A stretch of DNA of 64,000 bases from Dethiobacter alkaliphilus AHT 1 (GCF_000174415.1 NZ_ACJM01000005.1:145084-209083), one strand, 5' to 3'; numbered from the stretch's first letter, positions 25,451-34,819 are shown. Notes: a model not told the origin generated them from the letters alone. Numbers and translations: made by a program.

Positions 25451-26812
25451 TTAAGTGGACAATCCTGCGGAGTTAATCGCTTCGGAGAGGGTGGGATGGA
25501 TGTGTATCATCTCTTGTAAGTCTGTCACAGTAGCGTTGAAACGCATGGCCATAACCAGCTCATGGATTATTTCGGCGGCTTCCGGGCCTATGATATGGGC
25601 GCCGATAATCTTACCGTTGTTTTGGTCGGTAATTAGCTTCACCAGGCCTTCAAGGCGGCCGGTGGCCCGGGCACGGCCCACATGTTTAAAGGGATACTGC
25701 TGAACTTTAACGTCTATGCCTTGGTCTTTGGCCTGCTTTTCCCCAAGGCCTACACCGGCTATTTCCGGGTCGGTAAACACGGCATAGGGAATCAGGCGGT
25801 CCGTGTTGTCAATACTTTTTCCCTGAAGCAGGCTTTTTGCCAAAAGCATTCCGTCATGCCATGCTTTATGGGTAAACATGGCGCCGCCCACCACATCGCC
25901 TGCGGCCCAGATGCCGGGCACATTGGTGGCAAAAGAACTATCGATCTTAATGAAGCCTTTTTTATCCGTTTCCACGCCGGCTTTGTCCAGCTCCAGGTGG
26001 TCTGTATTGGGTTTTCTGCCGGTTGCCACCAGAACATCGTCCGCTGTAAGGGTCTGTTTTTTCCCTTCACGCTCCACCGAGAGGGCTATCCGCCCGTTCT
26101 GACGGCGGATGCCGAGAATATCGGTGCCTGTAAGAATTTCCACACCTTCATTCTTCAGTATTGTTTGCAGGGCTGAAGCAATTTCGTCCTCCAGTTTTTT
26201 ACCCACCTGTTTGCTGCGCTGCACAATGGTTACCTGCACGCCAAAGCGGGCAAACATCTGGGCAAACTCCACCGCAATCATGCCTCCGCCAAGAATAAGC
26301 AGGCTCCCCGGCAAACTTTCCATTTCCATGGCAGTGGTTGAAGTAAGGTAACCCGCTTCCTCAAGCCCTGGGATAGGCGCAATGGCCGGACCGGCTCCGG
26401 TGGCGATGAGAATTTTGTCTGCCTCCAGTTCTCTTTCACCCACGGCAACAGTCTGAGGGCCGCTAAATTTAGCCGGCTCTTCATAGAGAGTAATATTATC
26501 GTTTTTTTCTACGGACCTGTAGCTACCTTGTCGCATTTCCTGCACCACATTGTTTTTGCGCTCTACAACTTTTTTCCACTCAGCCTGGGGGGCGGGGGTG
26601 CGTATGCCGTATTCTCCTGCCGTGCGGACCAGATGCATCAACTTTGCGGAGTAAATCAAGGCCTTGGAAGGGGTGCACCCGATGTTAATGCAGCTGCCAC
26701 CCAGGTAGCGGGACTCTGCCGCCGCCACCTGCCATCCCTTTGCTGCGGCTGAACGAGCCAGAGTCATGCCGGCGGTTCCACCGCCAAGAACGATGAGGTC
26801 GTATTTTTTCAT
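25451..26812 (-). CDS. FAD-dependent pyridine nucleotide-disulfide oxidoreductase (class I)
   Basis: 453 residues. FAD-binding GGGTAGMTLARSAAAKG, redox-active disulfide GGSCINIGCTPSK (CxxxxC, about 41-46), NAD(P)-binding LILGGGMIAVEFAQMFARFG, second FAD motif GIWAAGDVVGG and the dimer-interface active-site HPTLSEAINSAG. It belongs to the dihydrolipoamide dehydrogenase/mercuric reductase superfamily. It has no N-terminal HMA domain and no C-terminal Cys-Cys, so mercuric reductase is unlikely; an RclA/YkgC-type role is possible. It lies 12 bp after the OpuC-type ATPase gene, probably the last gene of that operon. Confidence 0.87.
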   Translation of the reverse strand: MKKYDLIVLGGGTAGMTLARSAAAKGWQVAAAESRYLGGSCINIGCTPSKALIYSAKLMHLVRTAGEYGIRTPAPQAEWKKVVERKNNVVQEMRQGSYRSVEKNDNITLYEEPAKFSGPQTVAVGERELEADKILIATGAGPAIAPIPGLEEAGYLTSTTAMEMESLPGSLLILGGGMIAVEFAQMFARFGVQVTIVQRSKQVGKKLEDEIASALQTILKNEGVEILTGTDILGIRRQNGRIALSVEREGKKQTLTADDVLVATGRKPNTDHLELDKAGVETDKKGFIKIDSSFATNVPGIWAAGDVVGGAMFTHKAWHDGMLLAKSLLQGKSIDNTDRLIPYAVFTDPEIAGVGLGEKQAKDQGIDVKVQQYPFKHVGRARATGRLEGLVKLITDQNNGKIIGAHIIGPEAAEIIHELVMAMRFNATVTDLQEMIHIHPTLSEAINSAGLST

Positions 26813-26824
26813 AATTAGCCTCCT

Positions 26825-27808
26825 TTAGCTCCCGATTGTATGTTTCAGGGGGTTGTCCCCTTGATCCGTACTTATGGTAGCCGCAATATTCCTGATCATT
26901 TTCTGGCTGACTTGGCCTAAGGTGTTACCTTGCCCATCTAAAACATCAATTTCCGGTATGTTTTTCTGAAACATCAGCTGTAGCGCATCTGCCAGCGAGG
27001 TTCCTGAGGGCAGGGAAGCTTTGGCACTTAGCCGTTTTTCCCTGGTTATAATTTCGTCCACCGTAATAAAAGTCAGTAGCCTGAAAAAATCGCTGCCGCC
27101 GATGAACTGGGTAACAAAGGGTTCTTTGGGGCGAATAAAAAAATCAGCAGGCTTTCCGGCCTGTATCAGTTGGCCGTGGCGCATCAGCACAATTTTATCT
27201 CCCATTTTCATCGCTTCCTGGATATCGTGGGTAACAAAAATCACAGTCTTTTTTAATTCATTTTGGAGACTCAATAGCTCATCCTGCAGCTGCAGGCGGG
27301 TTATCTGGTCCAGGGCACCAAAGGGCTCGTCCATGAGGATAATGGACGGATTTCCGGCCAGAGCACGGGCAAAACCCACACGTTGTGCCTGGCCTCCCGA
27401 CAATTGGGCAGGGTAGCGGCGCAGGTATGAAGGATCCATGCCCACCAGTGATATTAGCTCAGCGGCCCGTTCCCGCTGCTTTTTTTTGCCGGTTCCCATG
27501 ATGCGTAAAACATAAGAAATGTTTTGTTCTACAGTCAGATGGGGGAAGAGCCCCACCTGCTGGATAACATAGCCGATTTGGCGCCGCAGTTCAATGGGGT
27601 TCCAACGGTTGATTTCTTTTCCCTCGATGAAGATTTGGCCGGACGTTTTTTCGGTTAAACGGTTAATCAGGCGAAGCAGAGTGGTTTTGCCGCAGCCGGA
27701 AGGGCCAATCAGGGTAATGATTTCCCCGTCGGCCACTTCCAGTGAGACGTTATCAACGGCCTGCACATTATTGGGGTATTGTTTACTGATGCTATCCAAG
27801 CGGAGCAT
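26825..27808 (-). CDS. Osmoprotectant ABC transporter ATP-binding protein (OpuCA-like)
   Basis: 327 residues. Walker A GPSGCGKTT, Q-loop YVIQQVGLFPH, signature LSGGQAQRVGFARAL, Walker B SIILMDEPFGALD, H-loop FVTHDIQEA. After the NBD comes a single CBS-like segment (about 250-318: RLSAKASLPSGTSLADALQLMFQKNIPEIDVLDGQGNTLGQVS), shorter than the CBS pair of classical OpuCA. It energises uptake of quaternary-amine osmolytes such as glycine betaine or proline betaine. ATG at 27808 follows AGGAAGGAG; third gene of the operon. Confidence 0.9.
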   Translation of the reverse strand: MLRLDSISKQYPNNVQAVDNVSLEVADGEIITLIGPSGCGKTTLLRLINRLTEKTSGQIFIEGKEINRWNPIELRRQIGYVIQQVGLFPHLTVEQNISYVLRIMGTGKKKQRERAAELISLVGMDPSYLRRYPAQLSGGQAQRVGFARALAGNPSIILMDEPFGALDQITRLQLQDELLSLQNELKKTVIFVTHDIQEAMKMGDKIVLMRHGQLIQAGKPADFFIRPKEPFVTQFIGGSDFFRLLTFITVDEIITREKRLSAKASLPSGTSLADALQLMFQKNIPEIDVLDGQGNTLGQVSQKMIRNIAATISTDQGDNPLKHTIGS

Positions 27809-27822
27809 TAAATATCTCCTTC

Positions 27823-28752
27823 CTATAGCAGTCCTTTGCTCTCCAGGAATTCGCGGGCCACATCGGCGGCATCCCGGTTAAGTTCATCAACCTGATAATT
27901 CATCTCCGTCATCTCACCGTCGGAAATTTGCCCCTCCAGCACTCCCAGCGCGTCGGCTATTTCCGGGTATTTCTCCAGAGTATCAGTACGTACCATGGTG
28001 GCGGCATAATAGGTGGGGAAAAAGCCCTGGTCGTCTTCAAGAACCACCAGGTCAAAAAGACTAATCTGGCCGTCGGTGGAAAAGGCATTGATTACATCCA
28101 CTTCTCCCGCACCGATGGACTGGTATTTCAGGCCGATATCCATTTCTCTGGTTTCTTTGAAATTCAGGTTGTATGTTTCCGCCAGAGCGTCGAAGCCGTC
28201 ATCACGCTCATAGAAGTCAAACTCGGCGCCGAAAATTAAGTTCTCCGCTACTTTGCCCAGGTCGGAAAATGTTTGCAGGTCGTATTCCTCCGCCAATTCA
28301 GCGGGTATGGCCAGGGTGAAGGTGTTGTTAAATCCGTAGGGCTCAAGCCAGGTGATATTAAATTCATCCTGATATTCATCACGCACTGCCTCAAACATTT
28401 CCCTTGAATCTCCAATCAGGTCACGCTGCAGCACAAACATCCAGCCGGTTCCGGTATATTCGGGATAAATATCAATTTCTCCGCTGACCATGGCCGGGTG
28501 CAGGTTGGATGTGCCACCGGCGATGCCGAAATTGCGTGTTACCGGGATATCTGTGTTTTCTTCCAGTAAAATGGCCAGCATTTCTCCGAGGATGTACTGT
28601 TCTGCGTGGGGCTTGCTGGCGATGACCACCGGTTCATTGGCAGCCGCCTCTTCATTTCCGTTACCACCGTTATTATTGCAGCCTGTCAGGGAAAAAGTGA
28701 GCAGCAGTGCCAGTAAAACAATACAAATAACCTTACTCTTTGTGTGGTTCAT
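27823..28752 (-). CDS. Osmoprotectant ABC transporter substrate-binding lipoprotein (OpuCC-like)
   Basis: 309 residues. Lipoprotein signal with lipobox SLTGC (Cys about 25), then an OpuAC-type type II binding protein: VVIASKPHAEQYILGEMLAILLEEN, GIAGGTSNLHPAMVSGEIDIYPEYTGTGW (the YPEYTGTGW block is typical of QAT-family osmoprotectant binders), and DVINAFSTDGQI. The aromatic residues around YTGTGW would form the quaternary-amine cage. The start ATG overlaps the permease stop by 4 bp. Confidence 0.9.
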   Translation of the reverse strand: MNHTKSKVICIVLLALLLTFSLTGCNNNGGNGNEEAAANEPVVIASKPHAEQYILGEMLAILLEENTDIPVTRNFGIAGGTSNLHPAMVSGEIDIYPEYTGTGWMFVLQRDLIGDSREMFEAVRDEYQDEFNITWLEPYGFNNTFTLAIPAELAEEYDLQTFSDLGKVAENLIFGAEFDFYERDDGFDALAETYNLNFKETREMDIGLKYQSIGAGEVDVINAFSTDGQISLFDLVVLEDDQGFFPTYYAATMVRTDTLEKYPEIADALGVLEGQISDGEMTEMNYQVDELNRDAADVAREFLESKGLL

Positions 28753-29483
28753 TTAGTAGCCTCCTTAATGTGCTTTTTATAAACTTCTGCCCGTTGGGGC
28801 GCAGTTTCGTGCTTTGTATCCGCCGGCCTTTTTTGTTTACCGGAACTTTCACGCTTAAGCAGGGACTTTTCCAGCAGGCCAAGTAAGCTGTCGGCTGTAA
28901 TTGCCAAAAAAGCCACGGGTATGGCTCCGGCCAGGATCAGTTCCGGATGATAGGTGGTAATCCCGCGCAGAATAATGGTACCCAGCCCTCCGGCGCCGAT
29001 AAAGGCGGCGATGGTGGCAATGGAAATGGTCATTACTGTTACGGTGCGAAAGCCGGCCACAATGGTGGGCAGCGCCAGGGGGATCTCTACATCCCGTAAG
29101 AGCTGCAGGTTGGTGGCGCCCATACCGCGGGCCGCATCAATTACCGACTTGTCCACCTCGGTGATGCCCACAAAGGTGTTTCTCACCAGCGGCAGCAGGC
29201 CGTAAATTACCAGCGCAACCAGTGCAGGCCGTTCACCGATACCCAATACAGGGATGACAAAGCCGAAAAAGGCCAGGACCGGAATGGTGTACAAAAAACC
29301 GGTGATGCCTATAATCACCGGAGCCAGCTTGCGCACGCGAGTAATGATTATTCCCAGGGGGATCCCCAGAAGCAATATAAATCCCAAAGCAGTGGCAGAG
29401 AGCTTAAGGTGCTGCAGCATTGCTCCTAAAATTAAATCCTGGCGGGACATCGTTAATGCAAAAAGATTAGTCCAAAAAGTCAT
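28749..29483 (-). CDS. Osmoprotectant ABC transporter permease (OpuCB-like)
   Basis: 244 residues with five or six membrane segments and the ABC permease EAA loop VDKSVIDAARGMGATNLQLLRDVEIPLALPTIVAGFR (about 110-146). HLKLSATALGFILLLGIPLGIIITRV is the usual start of OpuB/OpuC-type permeases. A single permease gene implies a homodimer. It is first in the operon permease / binding protein / ATPase / oxidoreductase. A palindrome at 29521-29540 lies 38 bp upstream. Confidence 0.9.
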   Translation of the reverse strand: MTFWTNLFALTMSRQDLILGAMLQHLKLSATALGFILLLGIPLGIIITRVRKLAPVIIGITGFLYTIPVLAFFGFVIPVLGIGERPALVALVIYGLLPLVRNTFVGITEVDKSVIDAARGMGATNLQLLRDVEIPLALPTIVAGFRTVTVMTISIATIAAFIGAGGLGTIILRGITTYHPELILAGAIPVAFLAITADSLLGLLEKSLLKRESSGKQKRPADTKHETAPQRAEVYKKHIKEATK

Positions 29484-29520
29484 CTTAAAACCGCCTTTTC
29501 TCTTCCGGGTTCATTGATGG

Positions 29521-29540
29521 GAAATTTTCTTGAAAATTTC
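29521..29540. promoter_or_regulatory. 20-bp palindrome upstream of the OpuC-type operon
   Basis: GAAATTTTC and GAAAATTTC around TT form a 9-bp perfect inverted repeat, 38 bp before the permease start on the minus strand. AT-rich symmetry and position fit a repressor site such as those of GbsR/OpcR-type regulators; no regulator gene is adjacent. Confidence 0.4.
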
Positions 29541-29674
29541 TCCAAATCCTTTTATTTACCGGGCAATATCATTAAATTGTAATGTTTAAGAGTGAAAGCC
29601 AAAGATTATTAATAATTCGGGTTTTGTAGACGAAAACTAATATTGTACTTAAAGCTACGGAGAGGATTTTCCTA

Positions 29675-30034
29675 ATGACCAAAAACCTGGATGCCATAAA
29701 AAAACAGGAAAGAGACCTGCGCGAAAAGCTGTTTGCCAAGACGGGAGAATTACTTGACCAGATACTGAAATATGTACCTACAAGGACCGTTTTGCTTGTT
29801 AACAGCATGCCGGTAAAAGTTATTGCCGGAGCCGACGGAAGAAAATCGTTGCTCATTAACAACCGCCCTTTGTCCACAGCCGACGATTGCGAATGGGTTA
29901 TAGAAAACTACAGTGTTTTAACCCAGGCCGTCAATGAGCATATGGATCCTGAGGCGGAAGAAATTATTAAAGTTATTGAAAAGACTGAAGACCTGATAAA
30001 AAAAGTGGATAACTTAACGCAGGACATCCCCTGA
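29675..30034 (+). CDS. Conserved hypothetical protein, coiled-coil
   Basis: 119 residues, soluble. Both ends are charged helices likely to form coiled coils (DAIKKQERDLREKLFAKTGELLDQIL and EEIIKVIEKTEDLIKKVDNL); the centre has alternating strands (RTVLLVNSMPVKVIAGADGRKSLLINNRPL). No family recognised and no catalytic motif. ATG at 29675 follows GGAGAGG. It lies 45 bp upstream of the TtcA-like gene and may be co-transcribed. Confidence 0.6.
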   Translation: MTKNLDAIKKQERDLREKLFAKTGELLDQILKYVPTRTVLLVNSMPVKVIAGADGRKSLLINNRPLSTADDCEWVIENYSVLTQAVNEHMDPEAEEIIKVIEKTEDLIKKVDNLTQDIP

Positions 30035-30079
30035 TTTTTACCGAAATGAAGATGGATAACCTAACCAGGGGTGTTGACT

Positions 30080-30948
30080 ATGAGTGACGACTTGGCCGGC
30101 AGCGGCTGTGAACAATTGATTCCTACAGAAGAGCGCAAACCCTTAGAGGAAATAGAAAAGAGCCTTAAGAAAAATTCCGCAAACCTCTCTGGAGTAAATT
30201 TACCAAGGCAATCAGAGAGTACCAGCTGCTGCAACCGGGAGATAAGGTGGCGGTGGCCATTTCCGGTGGCAAGGATAGCCTGTTGATGGCCAAGCTGTTT
30301 CAGGAACTGCAACGGCAAAGACAGGTTGAGCTGGAATTAGAGTTCATTGCTATGGACCCCGGCTATCATCCCAATATTAAAGAGCTCTTGATAGATAACT
30401 GCAAACATCTGCAGATACCTTTGCATATCTTCGAAGCCGATATCTTTAAAATAGCACAAAAAATAGCAGGTGATTATCCCTGCTATATGTGTGCAAAAAT
30501 GCGCCGCGGTGCCCTGTACACCAAAGCTCAGGAGATGGGCTGCAATAAGCTGGCGCTGGGCCACCATTTTGATGATGTAATTGAAACAACCATGCTAAAC
30601 CTTCTCTGTGCCGGCAGCTTTAAAAATATGCTGCCTAAGCTAAAAGCCAAAAACTTTGCGGGCATGGAATTAATCCGGCCTCTTTATCTGATTAAGGAGA
30701 AGGACATCAGCCGCTTTACCGGTTATTGCGGTATCTGGCCCCTTAACTGTGCCTGTATGGTGGCGGCCAAAAAAATAGGCAATAAGCGCTACGAGATAAA
30801 GGCTCTTATTGAAGATCTCAGGGAGAACTTTCAGGAAGTGGAGAAGTCCATTTTCCGTGCCGGACATAATGTTTACCTGGATTCCATACTGGGCTGGAAA
30901 AAAGACGGAGAACATCACAGTTATCTGGACCACTACGACGATGAATAA
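30080..30948 (+). CDS. TtcA-like PP-loop tRNA thiolase with an apparent -1 frameshift
   Basis: Two overlapping frames together make one protein. The 5' part (ATG 30080, MSDDLAGSGCEQ...KSLKK) is in one frame; after the AAAAA run at 30170-30174 the family sequence continues one frame back (KFRKPLWSKFTKAIREYQLLQ, then PGDKVAVAISGGKDS). One extra A in the run would restore a 290-residue protein. The PP-loop is SGGKDS; PCYMCAKMRRG and LNCAC carry the cysteines that hold the 4Fe-4S cluster in TtcA-type 2-thiocytidine synthetases; GHHFDDVIET is also conserved. Alternatives: sequencing error, true pseudogene or translational slippage. Without the frameshift, only the part from about 30247 has an annotated-type start. 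Confidence 0.8.
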
Positions 30949-30989
30949 GAAATCAATATCCAAGCCGTTCTGAAGTGCGGATTATATGG

Positions 30990-30995
30990 TATAAT
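30990..30995 (+). promoter_or_regulatory. -10 element before the DUF3810 gene
   Basis: A perfect TATAAT lies 37 bp before ATG 31032; the matching -35 is weak (GTTCTG at 17 bp). Confidence 0.35.
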
Positions 30996-31031
30996 CATCT
31001 TGCCGGGATTAACAGACAGGGGAGATGAGCC

Positions 31032-32147
31032 ATGAGGTCCAGGCACTTACACAGAGCGGTTTTTGTATTTCTGACATTGGGAATAATTTTTTCTTTATCA
31101 GCACCGCGGTTTTCCCGTTTGATTGAGAGCCGGTATTCCTCAGGGATTTATTATTGGACCATCAGGCCATATAGCCTGCTAACGGGTATTTTTCCGTTTT
31201 CCTTAGCTGAGCTTATTGTGGTGTCGCTGGTACTCTATTTTATTTATAAAGCAGTCAGGGCAGTTGTCGCATTAAGGACAAATCCGCGAGACTTTGCCAC
31301 TACAGTGCCCGGCAAAGGGAAACGGCTGGTTTTGACTTTGGCTGTGGTTTATCTGGCCTTTAGTTTTATGTGGGGCTTTAATTACAGTCGCCTGACTTTT
31401 GCCGAGATCTCCGGGCTGCCGGTGGAGCCCGCCTCTGTGGAGGAGTTGACGGAGTTGGCAACGCATCTGGTGGAGCGGGCCAATGAGCTGCGGCTGCAGG
31501 TAGCCGAGGATGACCGGGGCGTGATGACGCTAAACGGCGATATCCGGGAGATGTTTGGCCGGGCACACCTGGGTTATGAAAAGGCCGCTGAAATATATCC
31601 CCAGTTGGGCGGGCGCTACGGCAGGCCTAAAGGAGTAATGCTTTCACGGTACTGGTCCTATACCGGCATTGGCGGTATGTACTTTCCCTTTACCGCCGAG
31701 GCCAATGTAAACATCAACATGCCCCACTTTCTGATTCCCTTTACCACCACCCATGAGATGGCTCATCAACGGGGCTTTGCCCGGGAAGATGAGGCCAACT
31801 ATATAGCCTACCTCACCAGCACGCTTCATCCCGATGTGGATTTTCAGTATTCCGGTACCCTGCAGGCTCTGAATTACACCATGAGCGCACTGCGCAGGTA
31901 TGATCCGGAGAAATGGTCCGAAGTCCGAACGACCTACGGTGAAGGGGTTTGGCGTGATCTGGAGGAATGGCAGCGCTACAGGGCCCGCTATGACGGCTCA
32001 GTGCGTCAGGTATCCACCCGCGTCAACAACACGTATCTGATGGCCAACCGGCAAACAGACGGCGTGCATAGCTACGGCCGGATGGTGGATTTGATGCTGG
32101 CAGAATATCGGACCGTCAAGGATAGTTGGCTAAACGAATACGAGTAA
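31032..32147 (+). CDS. DUF3810 membrane protein with HExxH zinc motif
   Basis: 371 residues. Three membrane segments in the first 120 residues (AVFVFLTLGIIFSLSAP, LAELIVVSLVLYFIYKAV, LVLTLAVVYLAFSFMWGFNYSRL) precede a large domain. FTTTHEMAHQRGFAREDEANYIAYL (about 240-264) contains HEMAH, an HExxH metalloprotease-type zinc site, with the downstream Glu of EDEAN as a possible third ligand; this is the DUF3810 signature. The active domain would face outward. Proteolytic activity is inferred, not shown. ATG at 31032 follows GGGGAGATGAG. Confidence 0.82.
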   Translation: MRSRHLHRAVFVFLTLGIIFSLSAPRFSRLIESRYSSGIYYWTIRPYSLLTGIFPFSLAELIVVSLVLYFIYKAVRAVVALRTNPRDFATTVPGKGKRLVLTLAVVYLAFSFMWGFNYSRLTFAEISGLPVEPASVEELTELATHLVERANELRLQVAEDDRGVMTLNGDIREMFGRAHLGYEKAAEIYPQLGGRYGRPKGVMLSRYWSYTGIGGMYFPFTAEANVNINMPHFLIPFTTTHEMAHQRGFAREDEANYIAYLTSTLHPDVDFQYSGTLQALNYTMSALRRYDPEKWSEVRTTYGEGVWRDLEEWQRYRARYDGSVRQVSTRVNNTYLMANRQTDGVHSYGRMVDLMLAEYRTVKDSWLNEYE

Positions 32148-32152
32148 AGATT

Positions 32153-32180
32153 AAAGCTTAGGCTGCGGCCTGGGCTTTTT
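32153..32180 (+). terminator. Terminator of the DUF3810 gene
   Basis: 10-bp stem (32153-32162 with 32169-32178, two G-T pairs), 6-nt loop, T run. Confidence 0.75.
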
Positions 32181-32187
32181 CATTTTA

Positions 32188-32238
32188 TGTTCAGAAGCTG
32201 TAAGCTCTGTTCATTCCTCGTTCAGTAAATGTTCAGAT
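32188..32238 (+). promoter_or_regulatory. TGTTCAG direct-repeat array 2
   Basis: TGTTCAGAA 32188, TGTAAGCTC 32199, TGTTCATTC 32208, CGTTCAGTA 32219 and TGTTCAGAT 32230; spacings 11, 9, 11 and 11 bp. A TATATA -10 lies near 32252, so the last repeat occupies the -35 region. It drives the export operon beginning at 32305. Confidence 0.6.
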
Positions 32239-32304
32239 ACTTTTTCTAAGATATATATAGCAGGAGTTATACAGATAATCTCAGAGAGAAGGAAGGTACG
32301 TTTC

Positions 32305-34806
32305 GTGAATATCATCTTACGGTTTGTTCTGCGCAACATTGCAGAAAAGAAACTGAGGACTTTATTAATTATTTCCGCCATCATGATTTCAACGGCACTG
32401 TTTTTTGCTTCCACCGCCATCTCCGGCACCATTGAAAGAATGTTTCTGGAGCAGATGCAAACCAGGGTTGGGGAGTCTGACCTGGTGGTCATGGCGGGAG
32501 AAAACCAGGCTTCGCCTTTTTTCCGCGAAACTCTGCTGCATGACTACCAGGACCGGATGAACTATACGATTGGTACCATAGATACCGGTGGTCTTTACAG
32601 AGTATCACACGACCAACAGGACCCCTGGTCGCTGCGGGGCATTGAAATGGATGATTTGCAGACCATGACACCGGTATCTTTTTACCAGGAAGCAAACCTT
32701 CATCCGTTTCAGGGAAGAAAAATTATCATTGGCCGGGCCACGGCAAAAGAATATGGCCTGCAGGCCGGAGATTCAATTGAAATTGCAATAAGCGGCACCG
32801 CCAGGCAGTTTCGTATTGCAGCCGTTGCCCATGATACGGGCCCCTTTAAGGATGTGGGGCAGAACCCCTTTGCGGTGGTGCCTAAAGAAACTTTAAGCTC
32901 CCTCTTTGACGCCAGAGGCAGAGTTCATACCCTGTATCTAAGCCTTGATAATTCGGAGCAGATTCATGAAGTAATGTCAGAAATCGAGGCCGACCATCCG
33001 CGCTACCGGGTCCGGGAGGCTTTGCCGCAGGCGGAGGTAGCCGCCATGATTGGTTCCATCGCCACACCGTTTTTATTTTTAACCATGGTGGTGATGGCGG
33101 TGAGCGCCTTTATTATCTACACTTCCTTTAAGCTCATTGCCAAAGAAAGAATGCCGGTGATCGGCACCTTCCGCAGCATCGGAGCAACCAGGAAAATGAC
33201 CGGTTGGGTAATGCTTTCGGAAAGCCTGGTGTACGGCCTGCTGGGGGGAGCGCTGGGCTCTATACTGGGGATGGGAATTCTCTACCTCATGTCCATGGTT
33301 TTGCAGCCCTCTTGGGCTGGAGAGCTGCAGGCCACCGTTTCCTTTACTCCCATGCAGATGGTAATCTCCTTTGTGCTGGCGGTGATTCTTTCCTTTGGCA
33401 GCTCTATTCTGCCCATCAGAAAAGCAGCGGGGATCCCCCTAAAGGAATTGATTCTGGACACTGGCGAGCAGACAGTGGAAACCAAAAAGAGCCGTAAATT
33501 TATCTATGCATTGTTGATGGGAATTGGCACATTGGTACTGCCTCGGGCACTGCCCTATGAAATGGCTCTTTTCTCCAGCGGTGCCGCCATGCTCTTTAGC
33601 ATCGGAGCCCTAATCCTCTTGGTTCCCTACCTTACAGCTGGTTTTGTCCGGTTCTTTGAAAAAATATATGGGTATATCTTCGGCAACGAAGGAATCATGG
33701 CCGTTAAAAACCTGAGACAAAACGGCAGCATCTTAAACAGCATTTCTCTTTTGGCCCTGGGTATTGCAAGCCTTTTGATTGTCAATATGGTAAGCTTCAG
33801 CGTGGTGGGGGAAGTGGCCAATATATTTTCCCGCAACGTGGGCTATCATGTCACCATTCGCGGCAGCCAGATTGATAACCGCATCCTCAATCAGGCTGCG
33901 GCGGTGGAAGGCGTCACCGATATTTATGCTAACTACTACCATTACGGCATCAATTTAGTGGACCGGGACGGTTGGATTAACTTCCATGTCCCCACCGGCC
34001 CCAAATTTTTCGAACACACCACAAACCTGGGTGTGTCCGGTGAAGTGGATGAACTGCTGGCAGATCTGGAAGCGGGACGAAACATTGTGGTAACAACCAT
34101 CTTCAGGGATACCCACGGACTGGAGGTTGGCGATACGCTGACCATAGAAATGACATCAGGGTCCCGGGAGTATACGGTAATCGGCTTTATTGAAACATTG
34201 ATGGAAAACGGAAATTTCGCTTTAATCGGATCGCGTTATCATAAGTTTGATATGCGGCCCCAGTATTATTCGGCGCTTAGTATGATGGTTTCGGGAACGC
34301 AGGATGAGGTAAAGGAAAGACTGGAAGAAAGGTTTCGCAACTACCCCAATTTAGAAATCCATACCATGGAGGAATGGGAGGAAAGAAACCATGCGGCCAA
34401 TGCGCAGCTCTTTGACATCCTGCAGGGTTTCTCCATTCTGACATTAATAATCGGGATTTTCGGGGTGCTCAATAATCTGGTAATCAGCTTTATTGAACGA
34501 AAACGGGCTCTGGCAGTTTTACGCTCCATCGGCATGAGTAAAAAACAGATTGTTAAGATGATCTTTGTGGAGTCCTTGACCGGAGGAATTATTGGCGGAT
34601 GCATCGGTGTGCTGGGAGCGCTGCACATGCTCTCTGTAATGCCCTATATGATGCGGGCCATCGCCGCACCCATCCCCATCACCTACTCTCCCACACTGCT
34701 ATTAATCGCTTTGCTGTCCGGAGTGGTGATTATGGTAATCGCCTCTGTCAGTCCCGCTTTAAAATCATCCAGGCTCAATATTGTGGAGTCTTTAAAATAT
34801 GAATAG
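32305..34806 (+). CDS. Large FtsX-type ABC permease (two FtsX domains)
   Basis: 833 residues. N-terminal membrane anchor (RTLLIISAIMISTALFFAS), an extracytoplasmic domain to about 245, a first FtsX domain with three helices (about 250-390), a further helix pair and second extracytoplasmic domain, then a C-terminal FtsX domain (about 705-830). The loops FRSIGATRKMTGWVMLSESLVYGLLGG and LRSIGMSKKQIVKMIFVESLTGGIIGG are the paired FtsX motifs. This is the MacB/YtrF-like architecture of exporters of peptides, lipids or antibiotics. GTG at 32305 follows GAAGGAAGG. It forms an operon with the ATPase (13 bp) and lipoprotein downstream. Confidence 0.88.
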   Translation: MNIILRFVLRNIAEKKLRTLLIISAIMISTALFFASTAISGTIERMFLEQMQTRVGESDLVVMAGENQASPFFRETLLHDYQDRMNYTIGTIDTGGLYRVSHDQQDPWSLRGIEMDDLQTMTPVSFYQEANLHPFQGRKIIIGRATAKEYGLQAGDSIEIAISGTARQFRIAAVAHDTGPFKDVGQNPFAVVPKETLSSLFDARGRVHTLYLSLDNSEQIHEVMSEIEADHPRYRVREALPQAEVAAMIGSIATPFLFLTMVVMAVSAFIIYTSFKLIAKERMPVIGTFRSIGATRKMTGWVMLSESLVYGLLGGALGSILGMGILYLMSMVLQPSWAGELQATVSFTPMQMVISFVLAVILSFGSSILPIRKAAGIPLKELILDTGEQTVETKKSRKFIYALLMGIGTLVLPRALPYEMALFSSGAAMLFSIGALILLVPYLTAGFVRFFEKIYGYIFGNEGIMAVKNLRQNGSILNSISLLALGIASLLIVNMVSFSVVGEVANIFSRNVGYHVTIRGSQIDNRILNQAAAVEGVTDIYANYYHYGINLVDRDGWINFHVPTGPKFFEHTTNLGVSGEVDELLADLEAGRNIVVTTIFRDTHGLEVGDTLTIEMTSGSREYTVIGFIETLMENGNFALIGSRYHKFDMRPQYYSALSMMVSGTQDEVKERLEERFRNYPNLEIHTMEEWEERNHAANAQLFDILQGFSILTLIIGIFGVLNNLVISFIERKRALAVLRSIGMSKKQIVKMIFVESLTGGIIGGCIGVLGALHMLSVMPYMMRAIAAPIPITYSPTLLLIALLSGVVIMVIASVSPALKSSRLNIVESLKYE

Positions 34807-34819
34807 GAGGTCTGCTCAC

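Noticed and set aside
25451..26812. Mercuric reductase
   Set aside because: The CxxxxC disulfide is shared by the whole superfamily; the N-terminal HMA domain and the C-terminal Cys pair required for mercury are absent.
30170..30174. Programmed -1 ribosomal frameshift in the TtcA-like gene
   Set aside because: The codons around the run do not form a canonical slippery heptamer and the same kind of defect occurs at 34891; error or mutation is simpler, although not excluded.
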